The notes under the pieces: model-generated | The model's input: only the letters and a program-made list of their open reading frames with translations | Databases searched by the model: none | Told to the model about the DNA's origin: nothing | Assembly (NCBI RefSeq): GCF_022234545.1 | Contig: NZ_JAIEUI010000010.1 | Coordinates: 139,514 to 203,513, forward strand | Direction: 5' to 3' | DNA from: Paenibacillus piscarius | GTDB lineage: Bacteria > Bacillota > Bacilli > Paenibacillales > Paenibacillaceae | DNA length: 64,000 nucleotides | Made by a program: the position numbers and the translations under genes | In this document: in pieces, positions 51,543 through 60,769 of the stretch | Layout: each line of letters begins with the position of its first letter | How positions within the stretch are numbered: the first letter of the stretch is position 1

Positions 51543-54293
51543 TTATTGTTTCACAATTTCTACAATCTTGTCATTGTTGAAATACAATATAATATTATCA
51601 TTTTCTTTGAGAGATTGCACGGATAAAGTCGTGTCACCTTGATGAATATATGCATTCGGCGCAAGTGAGAACTGATAATTCTCACTCAAGCTGGCACGCT
51701 TGGTGACCACTTGATTCGTCGCACTCTCGTAACGGGAGAAGGTCCGGCTCTGCTGGCTGAGGACTGATATGATTGCCACACCGCTGGCATCCTTACGAAC
51801 CAATACACGGTCTGCTGTGCTGAGACTGCTTAGTGCGTTCGAGGTAACTCCGTCCCGGACAATTCTCACACCGCTGCCGGCAGCGATATTCTGGGAGGTT
51901 CCCGAGTAATCCTTCACCGTAAGCGTACCTGCGGCTGCATCCAATGCCGAGACCTGTCCGGCATATTGCTTCACGGACTGCAGGGAGATCGGCGAAGACC
52001 CCTCAAAGACCAGATTGACGAAATCCCCGGACTTCAGCTCGCTGAGCGCGGCCTTCTGGCCTGCTTCATTGGTAAGCGGCACAGAAACCAAGTTCAGTTC
52101 GCTGCTTTTGGACCCGTTATCCAGCTTCACGGTCATCTTGTTCAGATTGGCATCCACGGTTGCTATCTCGAACTGGGCCGTTCCGCTGACCCGCAGCACG
52201 GAGATAATCTCCTGGTTGCTGGCGAGTACGGCGGTAACCGGAACATTCAGCGGAACATCGGTGATAGCCGGAGAGCTTTTACCGAACATGTCCACTGCCT
52301 GAGGATAAGGTAATGTTACCGATTGCCCGTTACTCAGCTTCATTACTATGTTTCTGGCATTCGTATTCACTTCTGTCAGAACGCCAGTGTATTTGGTGGA
52401 CAGCTCTACAGACAGTGCACGCTCTTTAATCGATGTGACATCAACCTTGCGGTTCTCTGACAATCTAGCCCCCATGGTCGTCAGCGAAGTAGTTAACATA
52501 CCGCCGTAAGCCATCTTGGTCTTCTCGTCCAGCTTAACCACATGAGCCTTGCCGCTGCTGTCTGTGAAGGTCAGGTACTGGGTTTTGGCATTATAATCCA
52601 CCACCGTCGCAGCAACATATTGTTCAATCTGACGGCTGAGCACTTCGATCTTGGTGACCTGGTCGCTGCTGTTCAGCGTAAGCTGCACATTGTCGCCGCC
52701 TGTCTTGTCGGCAATCAGGTCGCTCATCACCGGGCTGACGTTATTAGGAATGACAATCGCCGGTTTGGTGGCTAACAGCTTGACCTCACGGCTGCCGTCA
52801 CTCTTCTGATAGACAATCGTCGAATCCGTCAGCTCATAGATGAAGCCCTTCACTATGCGCTCTACCCCCGAAGTTACCTCCACTGAGCGAATCACATTAT
52901 CCTTGATGGTATAAGAGACGGCAGCACCGGTTTTCAGCTCTGCAGGCTGAATAATTGCATTCTGGGAGCTGAACAAGGTTGTTCCTTCTTCCCACTTGAA
53001 GCTCTCCGCTGTGCCGTCCTCGTTCTTGAAGGTTATGCTTTTGGCCGCAGTATCGATTGTCTGAACAGTACCCTTGGCTGTCTTGTTGACAATGCCCGAG
53101 CTGACCTGGATCTTGACTACCTTGCGGGAACCGCTGAAGGTCTCGCGCAGAATCGTAATTTTGCTGCCGGCTGTGATGGAGGAAGGCTGAATAACCGCCC
53201 CATTCACATCCAGGAACGTGGTGGCTGCGTCATAGGGATATTGATCATATCCGTTGGCAGAATCCACCCAGACTACACCAGGTGACAGCTTGGTGAATAC
53301 CCCCTCTGCCTGCTCCACTTGAAGCGTAGGGTCGGTCAGCTCTACATAAGCAGCATTATAGGTTGCTCCAATAACAGTGACCTTCGTGTAAGGCTGAATT
53401 TCATTCAAGGTAATCCGGTTCTCGGACGCGCTTGTGAAATAGGCGGTGTTCGCGTTCAGTGTAAAATCCAGTGTGCCGCCATTGGTGTACAATGCCAGCT
53501 TGCCGTCTTTCAGTGCGCTTACTGACCCTTTGAATGTGTTGTCATATTCCAGGGTGTTGTGCGCCTCAGCGCGGCTGAAGAAGGTCGCCAGCTGGGCGCG
53601 GGTAACCGCCCCTTGCGGGTCAAAGCGGTTGCCCGTCAGGCCATTCGCCAGCCCCAGCTCAACAGCTGTATTCACATAACCGCGTTTGTTCGCAGAAATC
53701 TTGGCATCATCAGCGAAACTGGTCGGCCCGCTGGATCCCCCTGCATTCTTGCCCAGTGCCCGGATCAGCAGCTCTGCGACCCACTCCCGGCTGGCCTTGC
53801 GTTCTCCCCATGAGGTCTTCAGATTATCTGCCGCCATCTCGGTGGACTTATCCAACAGCCCATGCTGGAAGGCGAGAATCACATAGGGCTTGTAATAATT
53901 CGTGACAAGGAAATCATTCGGAAGCGCTACGTCGGTATTGGTGTTCACATTGCCTTGCAGCTTCATGAAGCGCAGCGCCATCAGCACGGCTTCCTGCTGG
54001 GTTACCGAGTCGCCCGGACGGAACAGGCCGTTATTGCCGACCACGATTCCTTGCCCTGCCAGCTTGTAGATATGTTTCTCGGCCCAGAAGCCTGCCTTGA
54101 CATCACTGAATATTCCGGAGGCTGTTACCGCCGATTGATTAGGTGTAGCCGCAGCAGCCCCTGTCCCGGTTGGGGTGTTGTCCGCAAATGCAGCTCCAGC
54201 CCCGCCCAGAACCATCGTACCCGCCAGAAAGGCAGATACCGCTTTTGCAGAATAGGATTGCACCGTACGCTTAAGTTTTTTTGGACCGGACAA
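51543..54293 (-). CDS. SLH-domain cell-surface protein
   Basis: The 916-residue exported protein has a signal peptide (SAFLAGTMVLGGAGAAFA, cleavage near residue 38) and three S-layer homology domains in about 60-245 (FSDVKAGFWAEKHIYKLAGQ, FRPGDSVTQQEAVLMALRF, FDPQGAVTRAQLATFFSRAE), which anchor it to pyruvylated wall polymer. The remaining 650 residues are repeated beta-rich modules (VKGFIYELTDSTIVYQKSDG, GTVQTIDTAAKSITFKNEDG) with no enzymatic motif. The start is TTG nine bases after AGGGG. A structural or adhesion role is likely. Confidence 0.93.
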   Translation of the reverse strand: MSGPKKLKRTVQSYSAKAVSAFLAGTMVLGGAGAAFADNTPTGTGAAAATPNQSAVTASGIFSDVKAGFWAEKHIYKLAGQGIVVGNNGLFRPGDSVTQQEAVLMALRFMKLQGNVNTNTDVALPNDFLVTNYYKPYVILAFQHGLLDKSTEMAADNLKTSWGERKASREWVAELLIRALGKNAGGSSGPTSFADDAKISANKRGYVNTAVELGLANGLTGNRFDPQGAVTRAQLATFFSRAEAHNTLEYDNTFKGSVSALKDGKLALYTNGGTLDFTLNANTAYFTSASENRITLNEIQPYTKVTVIGATYNAAYVELTDPTLQVEQAEGVFTKLSPGVVWVDSANGYDQYPYDAATTFLDVNGAVIQPSSITAGSKITILRETFSGSRKVVKIQVSSGIVNKTAKGTVQTIDTAAKSITFKNEDGTAESFKWEEGTTLFSSQNAIIQPAELKTGAAVSYTIKDNVIRSVEVTSGVERIVKGFIYELTDSTIVYQKSDGSREVKLLATKPAIVIPNNVSPVMSDLIADKTGGDNVQLTLNSSDQVTKIEVLSRQIEQYVAATVVDYNAKTQYLTFTDSSGKAHVVKLDEKTKMAYGGMLTTSLTTMGARLSENRKVDVTSIKERALSVELSTKYTGVLTEVNTNARNIVMKLSNGQSVTLPYPQAVDMFGKSSPAITDVPLNVPVTAVLASNQEIISVLRVSGTAQFEIATVDANLNKMTVKLDNGSKSSELNLVSVPLTNEAGQKAALSELKSGDFVNLVFEGSSPISLQSVKQYAGQVSALDAAAGTLTVKDYSGTSQNIAAGSGVRIVRDGVTSNALSSLSTADRVLVRKDASGVAIISVLSQQSRTFSRYESATNQVVTKRASLSENYQFSLAPNAYIHQGDTTLSVQSLKENDNIILYFNNDKIVEIVKQ

Positions 54294-54375
54294 TTCGGTA
54301 TTCCCCTCTCTGTGGCTCGTCTGAACTTGTTATGTTGGTGTTTCGCCAGTTGTTTGCCTGTTTCCTGCTTTCAGC

Positions 54376-55020
54376 TTACAGTCCGTTGTTCTCGCGGGTA
54401 ATCGGATGCACCAGATCCACATGTCCCATAAGACTCTCTACTTGCTCGCCATCCACCAGCACATCAATATTCTTGACTTCATCGAACTGGAAAAAGGTCT
54501 GGGATAGTGCGCTGATCGCCAGTGCCTCGCCGCCGGCACCCAGCTGAGCCTCGTCCGGTTTATGGATATCCATCACAACCTGTCCATTGGAGAACTCCAG
54601 CGATTTCAGCTCAATTTTGTTCCAGAGCGGGATCTGATCAGCCTTGCTGCTGTTCTGCAGCGCCTTGAAGACCTCAGTATACTTCTCCTTCGTATCCTTG
54701 AAGGCAATTGTAGCTTCTCCCGGAACCAGATCCATCTGCTGCGGATCCGTATAGAAGACTTTGATGCTCAGGCTCTGCTTCTCAGGAGCATCCGGCTTGG
54801 CTGTCGCTTCCGGAGCTGCTGTTGCCGTAGGCTCAGGAGTGCTCGTCGCCTGTGGTGTAGCGGTGGCGCTGCCTGAATCATTACCACCGGCTCCGCCGGA
54901 CACCGAAGTTGAATCTGGAGTCGCAGTTCCCGCCGGTGCAGCTGTAGGCTTATCTCCGCACCCTGAAATAACGAGGAGCAGCATCGCTGCAATACCTGCA
55001 TATGTCAATTTCTTATTCAT
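54376..55020 (-). CDS. GerMN-domain lipoprotein
   Basis: The 214-residue lipoprotein has lipobox VISGC (Cys21), a long Ala/Thr/Pro linker (about 25-80), and a C-terminal GerMN domain (IKVFYTDPQQMDLVPGE, LEFSNGQVVMDIHKPD). GerMN proteins act in sporulation and germination, at the spore or cell envelope. ATG 55020 follows AGGGGG by eight bases. It lies 107 bp after the second amidase gene and may be in its operon. Confidence 0.9.
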   Translation of the reverse strand: MNKKLTYAGIAAMLLLVISGCGDKPTAAPAGTATPDSTSVSGGAGGNDSGSATATPQATSTPEPTATAAPEATAKPDAPEKQSLSIKVFYTDPQQMDLVPGEATIAFKDTKEKYTEVFKALQNSSKADQIPLWNKIELKSLEFSNGQVVMDIHKPDEAQLGAGGEALAISALSQTFFQFDEVKNIDVLVDGEQVESLMGHVDLVHPITRENNGL

Positions 55021-55127
55021 TTCGATAACCCCCTTCAGATGAATACGGGCAGGACGGGGCCGCAAAGTCCTTGTGACCTGAGTTTATGGCCCAAATCCGA
55101 CTCTGCAGCCCCTGCTGCCGCCCGTTG

Positions 55128-56573
55128 TTATTGCACCCCGAGATATTCCTTAATTCCCTTGGCTATTCCTGCCGCTACACTGTTCTGCAGCGATTCGGTG
55201 AAGAGCAGCGCCTCATCATTTTTGTTGCTGAGATAGCCAACTTCAAGCAATACTGCCGGCATCTTCGTTTCCCGTATCACATGGAAGTTACCGTACCTTA
55301 CCCCCCGGTTGCTGAGTCCGGTAGCCTGAACAAGATATTTGTGCATCACATTCGCCAGCGCCTTGCTGGCCTCGCGCTGATAATAGGTCTCTGTTCCGCT
55401 GGCTGCTGAAGATCCGCTGCTGTTGGCATGGACGGATACGAACAAGTCGGCCTTGAGATTATTGGCGATGGCCGCCCGTTCCTTCAGCTCAAGGAAGGTG
55501 TCATCGCTGCGCGTCAGCACCACATCGATTTTGTTCTCCTGCTTGAGCAGCTCTGCCGCTTTCAGAATAACGGCCAGATTGAAGTTCTTCTCATATTTGC
55601 CGGTTACCCCGACAGCCCCGGAATCCTTGGCGCCGTGTCCGGCGTCCAGCACTACGAGCTTCCGCCCGTTGTTGCCGGGCTGAGTTGTAGTATCTCCCGA
55701 AGCTTGCGCATTCAGATCAATCACGATTAGCTTGGAGGAATCTCCGGAGACCTCAACGCTATAATTCTTGGGAGTATTAAGATCAATGACAAAACGGACA
55801 GTGTACGGATCGCTGCTGTACAGGGAATAGCGGATGCCAGATACATCCGGATAATCCGTAATGGCAAGCTTCCCGTTAAGATCCGGGTCCAGCTGCTGGC
55901 CTGTACCGAACAAGTCGGAGAAGGTCGCGTTTGGCAGGTCGACTACGATCCGGTCGGGACTGCCCACTTTGGAGACAACGGGCTGGCTATTGCCCTCCAT
56001 GGCTATGATAAACCTGTTGTCATTGAAGCTAATGCCGTTGACCATGCTTAGGCCGCTTGCATCTTCTCCAGGCGGCACTACTACGGTTCCCCCGTTGCCG
56101 CTGCTTCCGCTGTCATCCGTGTTAGGCTCGGGAATCTGCGGGGTAATAAGGTCTACAACCTTCTTCACATTATCCCATTTGACTGTAAGGCCGAACTGCT
56201 CCCCGATGAAGCGGATGGGCACAAGCGTCGTGTTATTCTTCAGCAGCGGCGCTGTAGTCAGAATTACCGTCTTGCCGTCAACGGATGCGGCCGTCTGGTC
56301 CACGATCAATTGTATCGTCTTCCCTTGCTGTTCAATCTTGACGGTCTTACTGGGCTGATCCCAGTCTACCTTGTATCCAAGATTCTCAGCAATCATTCTT
56401 AGCGGCACCATGATAGAGTTGTTCACATTCTCCACCTGGACACCTTGTCCAGCAGTCAGTTCCTGACCATCCAGGAAGATCTTGCTCTGCGGCTGCGCGG
56501 AAGCGGCCTGTCCATGTCCCGGCAATACTACAACCAGGAGCAGCAACAACAGCATAAAAGCAAATTTCTTCAT
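55128..56573 (-). CDS. N-acetylmuramoyl-L-alanine amidase (stalk, AMIN, Amidase_3)
   Basis: The 481-residue exported enzyme has a signal peptide (FAFMLLLLLLVVVLPGHG), a copper-amine-oxidase-N-like stalk domain (30-145; VENVNNSIMVPLRMIAENLG), an AMIN domain (175-290) and a zinc Amidase_3 domain (305-480) with LDAGHGAKDSG, VSVHANS and LLEVGYLSN. It cuts the amide bond between N-acetylmuramic acid and the peptide in peptidoglycan. The start ATG follows GAGGTG. It is a paralogue of the gene just upstream and has the same ECF-type promoter motif. Confidence 0.94.
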   Translation of the reverse strand: MKKFAFMLLLLLLVVVLPGHGQAASAQPQSKIFLDGQELTAGQGVQVENVNNSIMVPLRMIAENLGYKVDWDQPSKTVKIEQQGKTIQLIVDQTAASVDGKTVILTTAPLLKNNTTLVPIRFIGEQFGLTVKWDNVKKVVDLITPQIPEPNTDDSGSSGNGGTVVVPPGEDASGLSMVNGISFNDNRFIIAMEGNSQPVVSKVGSPDRIVVDLPNATFSDLFGTGQQLDPDLNGKLAITDYPDVSGIRYSLYSSDPYTVRFVIDLNTPKNYSVEVSGDSSKLIVIDLNAQASGDTTTQPGNNGRKLVVLDAGHGAKDSGAVGVTGKYEKNFNLAVILKAAELLKQENKIDVVLTRSDDTFLELKERAAIANNLKADLFVSVHANSSGSSAASGTETYYQREASKALANVMHKYLVQATGLSNRGVRYGNFHVIRETKMPAVLLEVGYLSNKNDEALLFTESLQNSVAAGIAKGIKEYLGVQ

Positions 56574-56652
56574 TCTTCACCTCTAAGACTCTAGTATTCC
56601 GCCCTACCTGAGCGTTCTTGATGGCATTCCCTGCTGACAGCCTTCGACATAG

Positions 56653-56680
56653 TTTAGACGCCCGGAGTCCTCAAAAGTTG
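56653..56680 (-). promoter_or_regulatory. ECF-sigma-type promoter of the second amidase gene
   Basis: On the minus strand CAACTTTT, 12 bp, CGTCTAAA (AAC-N16-CGTC), about 75 bp before the start. The same motif with the same spacing precedes the paralogue. Confidence 0.65.
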
Positions 56681-56703
56681 CGAATAAATACCAAACCTGA
56701 TGG

Positions 56704-56756
56704 AAATGTCTGTGTTAATTACATGTCTGACTATATGTACGCTGTAACAGACATTT
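56704..56756. repeat. Inverted repeat between the two amidase genes
   Basis: AAATGTCTGT (56704-56713) and ACAGACATTT (56747-56756) are perfect inverted arms; the intervening 33 bases hold further TACAT/ATGTA pairing. There is no T run, so it is not a standard terminator. Confidence 0.75.
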
Positions 56757-56770
56757 GGCCTGCCGCAGGA

Positions 56771-58330
56771 TTATAACCCGAGATATTCCTTGATTCCGGC
56801 TACGATCTCACGGGCCAGATTATCCTGCAGTTGTTCGCTGAACAGGGCCGCATCATTCCCTGCGTTGGTCAGGTAACCGGCTTCGAGCAGAATCGCAGGC
56901 ATCTTGGTTTCTCTTGTCACATGCAGGCTCTTCGACCGGACACCATTATCCTTGAAGCCCGTGCCTGCCACCAGATGCTTCTGCATAATCTGGGCAAGCG
57001 GAAGGCTCTCGCTCCGCGAGTAATAGGTTTCGCTGCCGTTGATTTTGTCACGGTTCGGATAGTCCTTATCAAGCGAGTTCGCATGCAGCGAGACAAACAA
57101 TGTAGCGTTTGCCGCCTGGGCAATCTTCACACGGTCCTGCAGTCCCAGCGTAACATCCGTAGTACGCGTGTAGACGACATCCGCCCAGCCCTCCTGCTCC
57201 AGGATCGCTCCCGCCTTGAGGATCACGGCCAGATTGAAGGTTTTCTCCAGCTTGCCGGTCAGGCTTACCGCTCCCGATTGTTTGCCTCCATGACCGGCGT
57301 CAAGCGCAATAACCGGTCTTCCTGTCACTCCTGTATTCACAGGCATTTCCGTTCCGCTGCTTAGCGCGTTGAGATCAATAGTGACCAGTCCTGTGATATC
57401 ATCCGTAATCAGCTCATAATTCTGGTGGCCGGCCGTCTGAATAACGAAGCGGACCGCCGAAGGACCGCCTGTGAACAGAGCATAACGGATCTCTGAGACT
57501 AGCGGGTAGCCCGTTGTGTCCAGCTTGCCTTGAGGACTGCCCCCTGTCGATACTCCGGGGAAGCTTCCGCTGAAATCAGGGGCAAACACCGCTCCCTGAA
57601 AATCAATGATAATACGGTCCGGACTGGTAGCCCTCGAAATTGTAGGCTTAGCGCCTCCGGCTGCGGCGATAATCAGCCGGTTCTCACTGAACACCGCCCC
57701 GTTCACCACAGGTGATGTTGCCACCGGTGTTGGGCTGGCTGTAATGCTGCCGTTCACTTCCTCTGTAATCTCTGTGCCTGTATTGGGCTGAGCCGCCGGA
57801 GACTGGACAGCCTCTGCCGTAGGCACAGGTGCCGGGGTAGCAGTTGGCAGCGGATCTGTAGTTGGCAGCGGGTCGCTGCTTACTCCCCCGCTAAGGTACA
57901 CTGTCTTGTCCGTATTGTCCCATCCGACGCTGAGCCCGAATTGTTCGCCGACAAAACGGATCGGCACCAGCACCGTCCCGCCGGTCTGCTTCGGTGCCGC
58001 ATTGAGTGCCAGGCTTACCCCATCGGCTTCAGCCGTCTTGCTTCCCACTGCGAGTTGAACAGACTTGCCGTCCTGCTCAACGGTAACTTTGCGGGTGGCC
58101 TGCTCCCATTTAACCTCAAATCCAAGATTCTCCGCCACCACACGGAGCGGAATCATAACGCTTCCATTCACATTCTCAATAATAACGCCCTTGGGCAGCG
58201 CCAGCTCCTTGCTGTCCATCACGATCTTTCCGGAGCCCGCTGCGGCTGCAGCAGCTTCATGGCCGGCGAATGACAGTAAGAATAATGGCAGCAGCAGCAG
58301 AAGCAACACCCGTTGTCCGGCTTTCTTCAT
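56771..58330 (-). CDS. N-acetylmuramoyl-L-alanine amidase (stalk, AMIN, Amidase_3), paralogue
   Basis: The 519-residue paralogue of the downstream amidase has the same order: signal peptide (VLLLLLLPLFLLSFAGHEAA), stalk domain (35-150), Pro/Thr linker (155-200), AMIN (210-330) and Amidase_3 (340-517) with LDAGHGGKQSG, VSLHANS and LLEAGYLTN. Note LLEAGYL here versus LLEVGYL in the partner. The start ATG lies behind GGAGAGG. Both genes probably respond to the same ECF sigma factor. Confidence 0.94.
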   Translation of the reverse strand: MKKAGQRVLLLLLLPLFLLSFAGHEAAAAAAGSGKIVMDSKELALPKGVIIENVNGSVMIPLRVVAENLGFEVKWEQATRKVTVEQDGKSVQLAVGSKTAEADGVSLALNAAPKQTGGTVLVPIRFVGEQFGLSVGWDNTDKTVYLSGGVSSDPLPTTDPLPTATPAPVPTAEAVQSPAAQPNTGTEITEEVNGSITASPTPVATSPVVNGAVFSENRLIIAAAGGAKPTISRATSPDRIIIDFQGAVFAPDFSGSFPGVSTGGSPQGKLDTTGYPLVSEIRYALFTGGPSAVRFVIQTAGHQNYELITDDITGLVTIDLNALSSGTEMPVNTGVTGRPVIALDAGHGGKQSGAVSLTGKLEKTFNLAVILKAGAILEQEGWADVVYTRTTDVTLGLQDRVKIAQAANATLFVSLHANSLDKDYPNRDKINGSETYYSRSESLPLAQIMQKHLVAGTGFKDNGVRSKSLHVTRETKMPAILLEAGYLTNAGNDAALFSEQLQDNLAREIVAGIKEYLGL

Positions 58331-58372
58331 CCTTTCCTCTCCTTTAGTCAGTTGATAGATCCCTAGATAAGA

Positions 58373-58400
58373 TTAAGACGACATAAATCCCCAAAAGTTG
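58373..58400 (-). promoter_or_regulatory. ECF-sigma-type promoter of the first amidase gene
   Basis: On the minus strand CAACTTTT (58400-58393), 12 bp, CGTCTTAA (58380-58373), about 43 bp before the ATG at 58330. It matches the motif before the paralogue at equal spacing. Confidence 0.65.
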
Positions 58401-58432
58401 CCTTCACAGGCAATGAATATATCGATTATAGC

Positions 58433-58472
58433 AAAAAAACTTCTATTTCCGACACCCGGAAATAGAAGTTTT
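58433..58472 (-). terminator. Terminator of leuCD
   Basis: AAAACTTCTATTTCCG and CGGAAATAGAAGTTTT form a perfect 16-bp stem around a 5-nt loop; on the minus strand seven T residues end it. Confidence 0.95.
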
Positions 58473-58545
58473 GTGTAAAAGATGAAAAGTTTACGATTCT
58501 CTTCACCAGTTGTTCATCGTCCGGCTCCTCAAAAGCCAGCAGAAT

Positions 58546-59148
58546 TTAGGCGAACAGCTTGGCGGCATGCCGCTCTTCATAAGCAGCGATTTCGTCCGCA
58601 TGCTGAAGCGTCAGACCGATATCATCCAGGCCCTGCAGCAGGAACTGGCGGCGGTGCTCATCCAGATCGAAGGAGAGATCCAGCCCGTACTCATCGGTGA
58701 GCTTCTTGTTCTCCAGATCGACGGTCAGCTTGTAGCCTTCATGCTCCGCCGTGCGGTTGAACAGATCATCCACCTGGGCTTCGGAGAGCTTGATCGGCAG
58801 AATACCGTTCTTGAAGCAGTTGTTATAGAAGATGTCCGCATAGGACGGGGCGATAACCACTCTGAACCCGTAGTCCATAATCGCCCAAGGAGCGTGCTCA
58901 CGCGACGAGCCGCAGCCGAAGTTGGCGCGGGAGATCAGCACAGAAGCCCCCTCGTAACGCGGCTTGTTCATCTCGAAGGACGGATTATCATTACCCGCTT
59001 CATCAAAACGCCATTCGTAAAAAAGAAATTGTCCGAACCCGGTCCGCTCGATCCGTTTCAGGAACTGCTTCGGGATGATCGCATCCGTATCTACATTCAC
59101 CCGGTCAACCGGGGCTACGATACCTGTTAATTTCTTGAATTCTTCCAT
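58546..59148 (-). CDS. leuD: 3-isopropylmalate dehydratase small subunit
   Basis: The 200-residue small subunit of isopropylmalate isomerase, in leucine synthesis, shows VDTDAIIPKQFLK, the swivelling-domain motif NFGCGSSREHAPWAI and SYADIFYNNCFKNGILPI. The start ATG follows GGAGG by eight bases, 29 bp after leuC. It works in complex with LeuC. Confidence 0.96.
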   Translation of the reverse strand: MEEFKKLTGIVAPVDRVNVDTDAIIPKQFLKRIERTGFGQFLFYEWRFDEAGNDNPSFEMNKPRYEGASVLISRANFGCGSSREHAPWAIMDYGFRVVIAPSYADIFYNNCFKNGILPIKLSEAQVDDLFNRTAEHEGYKLTVDLENKKLTDEYGLDLSFDLDEHRRQFLLQGLDDIGLTLQHADEIAAYEERHAAKLFA

Positions 59149-59177
59149 TGCTGTATCCTCCTGCTCTCTCGATTATT

Positions 59178-60602
59178 CTATGCGTTGACGGCTTCCGTCT
59201 TGTAGTTCCAGTCACGTACATCGGTGAACCGGCCTTTGATGGCAGCCGCAGCCGCCATGGCAGGCGAGACCAGATGCGTGCGTCCGCCGCGTCCCTGGCG
59301 TCCTTCAAAGTTACGGTTCGAGGTGGAGGCGCAGCGCTGTCCCGGCTGGAGAACATCCGGATTCATCGCCAGACACATACTGCAGCCAGCTTCACGCCAT
59401 TCGAATCCTGCTTCGGTGAAGATTTTGTCCAGACCTTCCTTCTCGGCCTGCATCTTCACGCGTCCGGAACCGGGTACTACAATGGCAGTCACCTTGTCGG
59501 ATACCTTATGGCCCTTAGCAACCTCAGCCGCTGCACGCAGGTCTTCTATACGTCCATTCGTGCAAGAGCCGATGAAGACGTAATCGATCCCGATCTCGGA
59601 GATTGGTGTACCTGGAGTCAGGTCCATATATTCAAGCGCCTTCTCAGCCGCTTTGCGTTCGTTCTCTGTCGCGAAGTCTGCCGGATTCGGAACACTGGAG
59701 CTAATGTCTGTACCCATGCCCGGGCTGGTGCCCCAGGTCACTTGCGGAATGAGTGTCTCCACATCGAATTCCACAACGGTATCATATTGGGCGCCTTCAT
59801 CGCTGACCAGCGTCTTCCAGGTCTCAACCGCAGCATCGTAAGCTTCGCCCTGCGGTACATACTGGCGTCCGCGCAGATAGTTGAAGGTCGTCTCGTCAGG
59901 AGCGATCAGACCCGCTCGGGCTCCGCCCTCGATCGACATATTGCAGACCGTCATACGCTCTTCCATCGACAGCTCGCGGATCGCTTCGCCTGTATATTCA
60001 ATAACATAACCTGTAGCAAAATCAGTTCCGTACTTGGCAATCACACCAAGGATCATATCCTTAGCCGTTACGCCCGGATTACGCTTGCCGGTGAAGCGGA
60101 CTTCCATCGTCTTGGCCTTTGACTGCTGCAGACATTGGGTGGCCAGCACATGCTCTACTTCGCTGGTGCCGATACCGAAGGCCAGCGCGCCGAACGCTCC
60201 GTGGGTGGAGGTGTGGCTGTCTCCGCAGACAATCGTCTTGCCGGGATGGGTCAGACCAATCTCAGGGCCCATGACGTGCACAACGCCCTGATCAATATCA
60301 TTCAGGTCAAACAGTCTTACGCCGAAATCCTGACAGTTCTTCGAGAGCGTATCAATCTGCTGCTTGGAAATCGGATCAGTAATATTGAAACGGTCTTTGG
60401 TCGGCACGTTATGGTCCATGGTTGCAAATGTAAGCTCAGGACGGCGTACCTTACGCCCGCTCAGGCGCAGCCCTTCAAAGGCCTGCGGGGACGTGACCTC
60501 ATGAACCAGATGGAGATCGATATAGATGATGCTAGGCTTGCCTTCCTCCTGATGGATAACGTGGTTCTCCCAAATCTTCTCAAACATTGTCTTGTTGCCC
60601 AT
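59178..60602 (-). CDS. leuC: 3-isopropylmalate dehydratase large subunit
   Basis: The 474-residue aconitase-family subunit interconverts 2- and 3-isopropylmalate using a [4Fe-4S] cluster. The cluster cysteines lie in VFIGSCTNGRIEDL and EAGCSMCLAMNPD; VCGDSHTSTHGAFGALAFGI is the family signature. The start ATG follows GAGGTG. Only leuC and leuD are here; leuA, leuB and ilv genes are not in the window. Confidence 0.96.
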   Translation of the reverse strand: MGNKTMFEKIWENHVIHQEEGKPSIIYIDLHLVHEVTSPQAFEGLRLSGRKVRRPELTFATMDHNVPTKDRFNITDPISKQQIDTLSKNCQDFGVRLFDLNDIDQGVVHVMGPEIGLTHPGKTIVCGDSHTSTHGAFGALAFGIGTSEVEHVLATQCLQQSKAKTMEVRFTGKRNPGVTAKDMILGVIAKYGTDFATGYVIEYTGEAIRELSMEERMTVCNMSIEGGARAGLIAPDETTFNYLRGRQYVPQGEAYDAAVETWKTLVSDEGAQYDTVVEFDVETLIPQVTWGTSPGMGTDISSSVPNPADFATENERKAAEKALEYMDLTPGTPISEIGIDYVFIGSCTNGRIEDLRAAAEVAKGHKVSDKVTAIVVPGSGRVKMQAEKEGLDKIFTEAGFEWREAGCSMCLAMNPDVLQPGQRCASTSNRNFEGRQGRGGRTHLVSPAMAAAAAIKGRFTDVRDWNYKTEAVNA

Positions 60603-60638
60603 GATTTCACCTCATAATAGTAGAATCGTTCATTAATG

Positions 60639-60700
60639 AAGAGAGCGTGGAGTCTCTCTTGAATGCTCTAAATATAACATCAGAGTGTTTATAATTCCAA
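60639..60700 (-). promoter_or_regulatory. Possible leuC promoter and leader hairpin
   Basis: On the minus strand TTGGAA (60700-60695), 18 bp, TATATT (60676-60671). Just after the expected start, AAGAGAG and CTCTCTT (60639-60660) form a 7-bp hairpin. No leader peptide or T-box was found here. Confidence 0.45.
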
Positions 60701-60769
60701 GATATGATTTCTATAGGGTTCATAGGTTATACTTATAAACAGATCAATCGCACAAAAAGGAGCATATGT

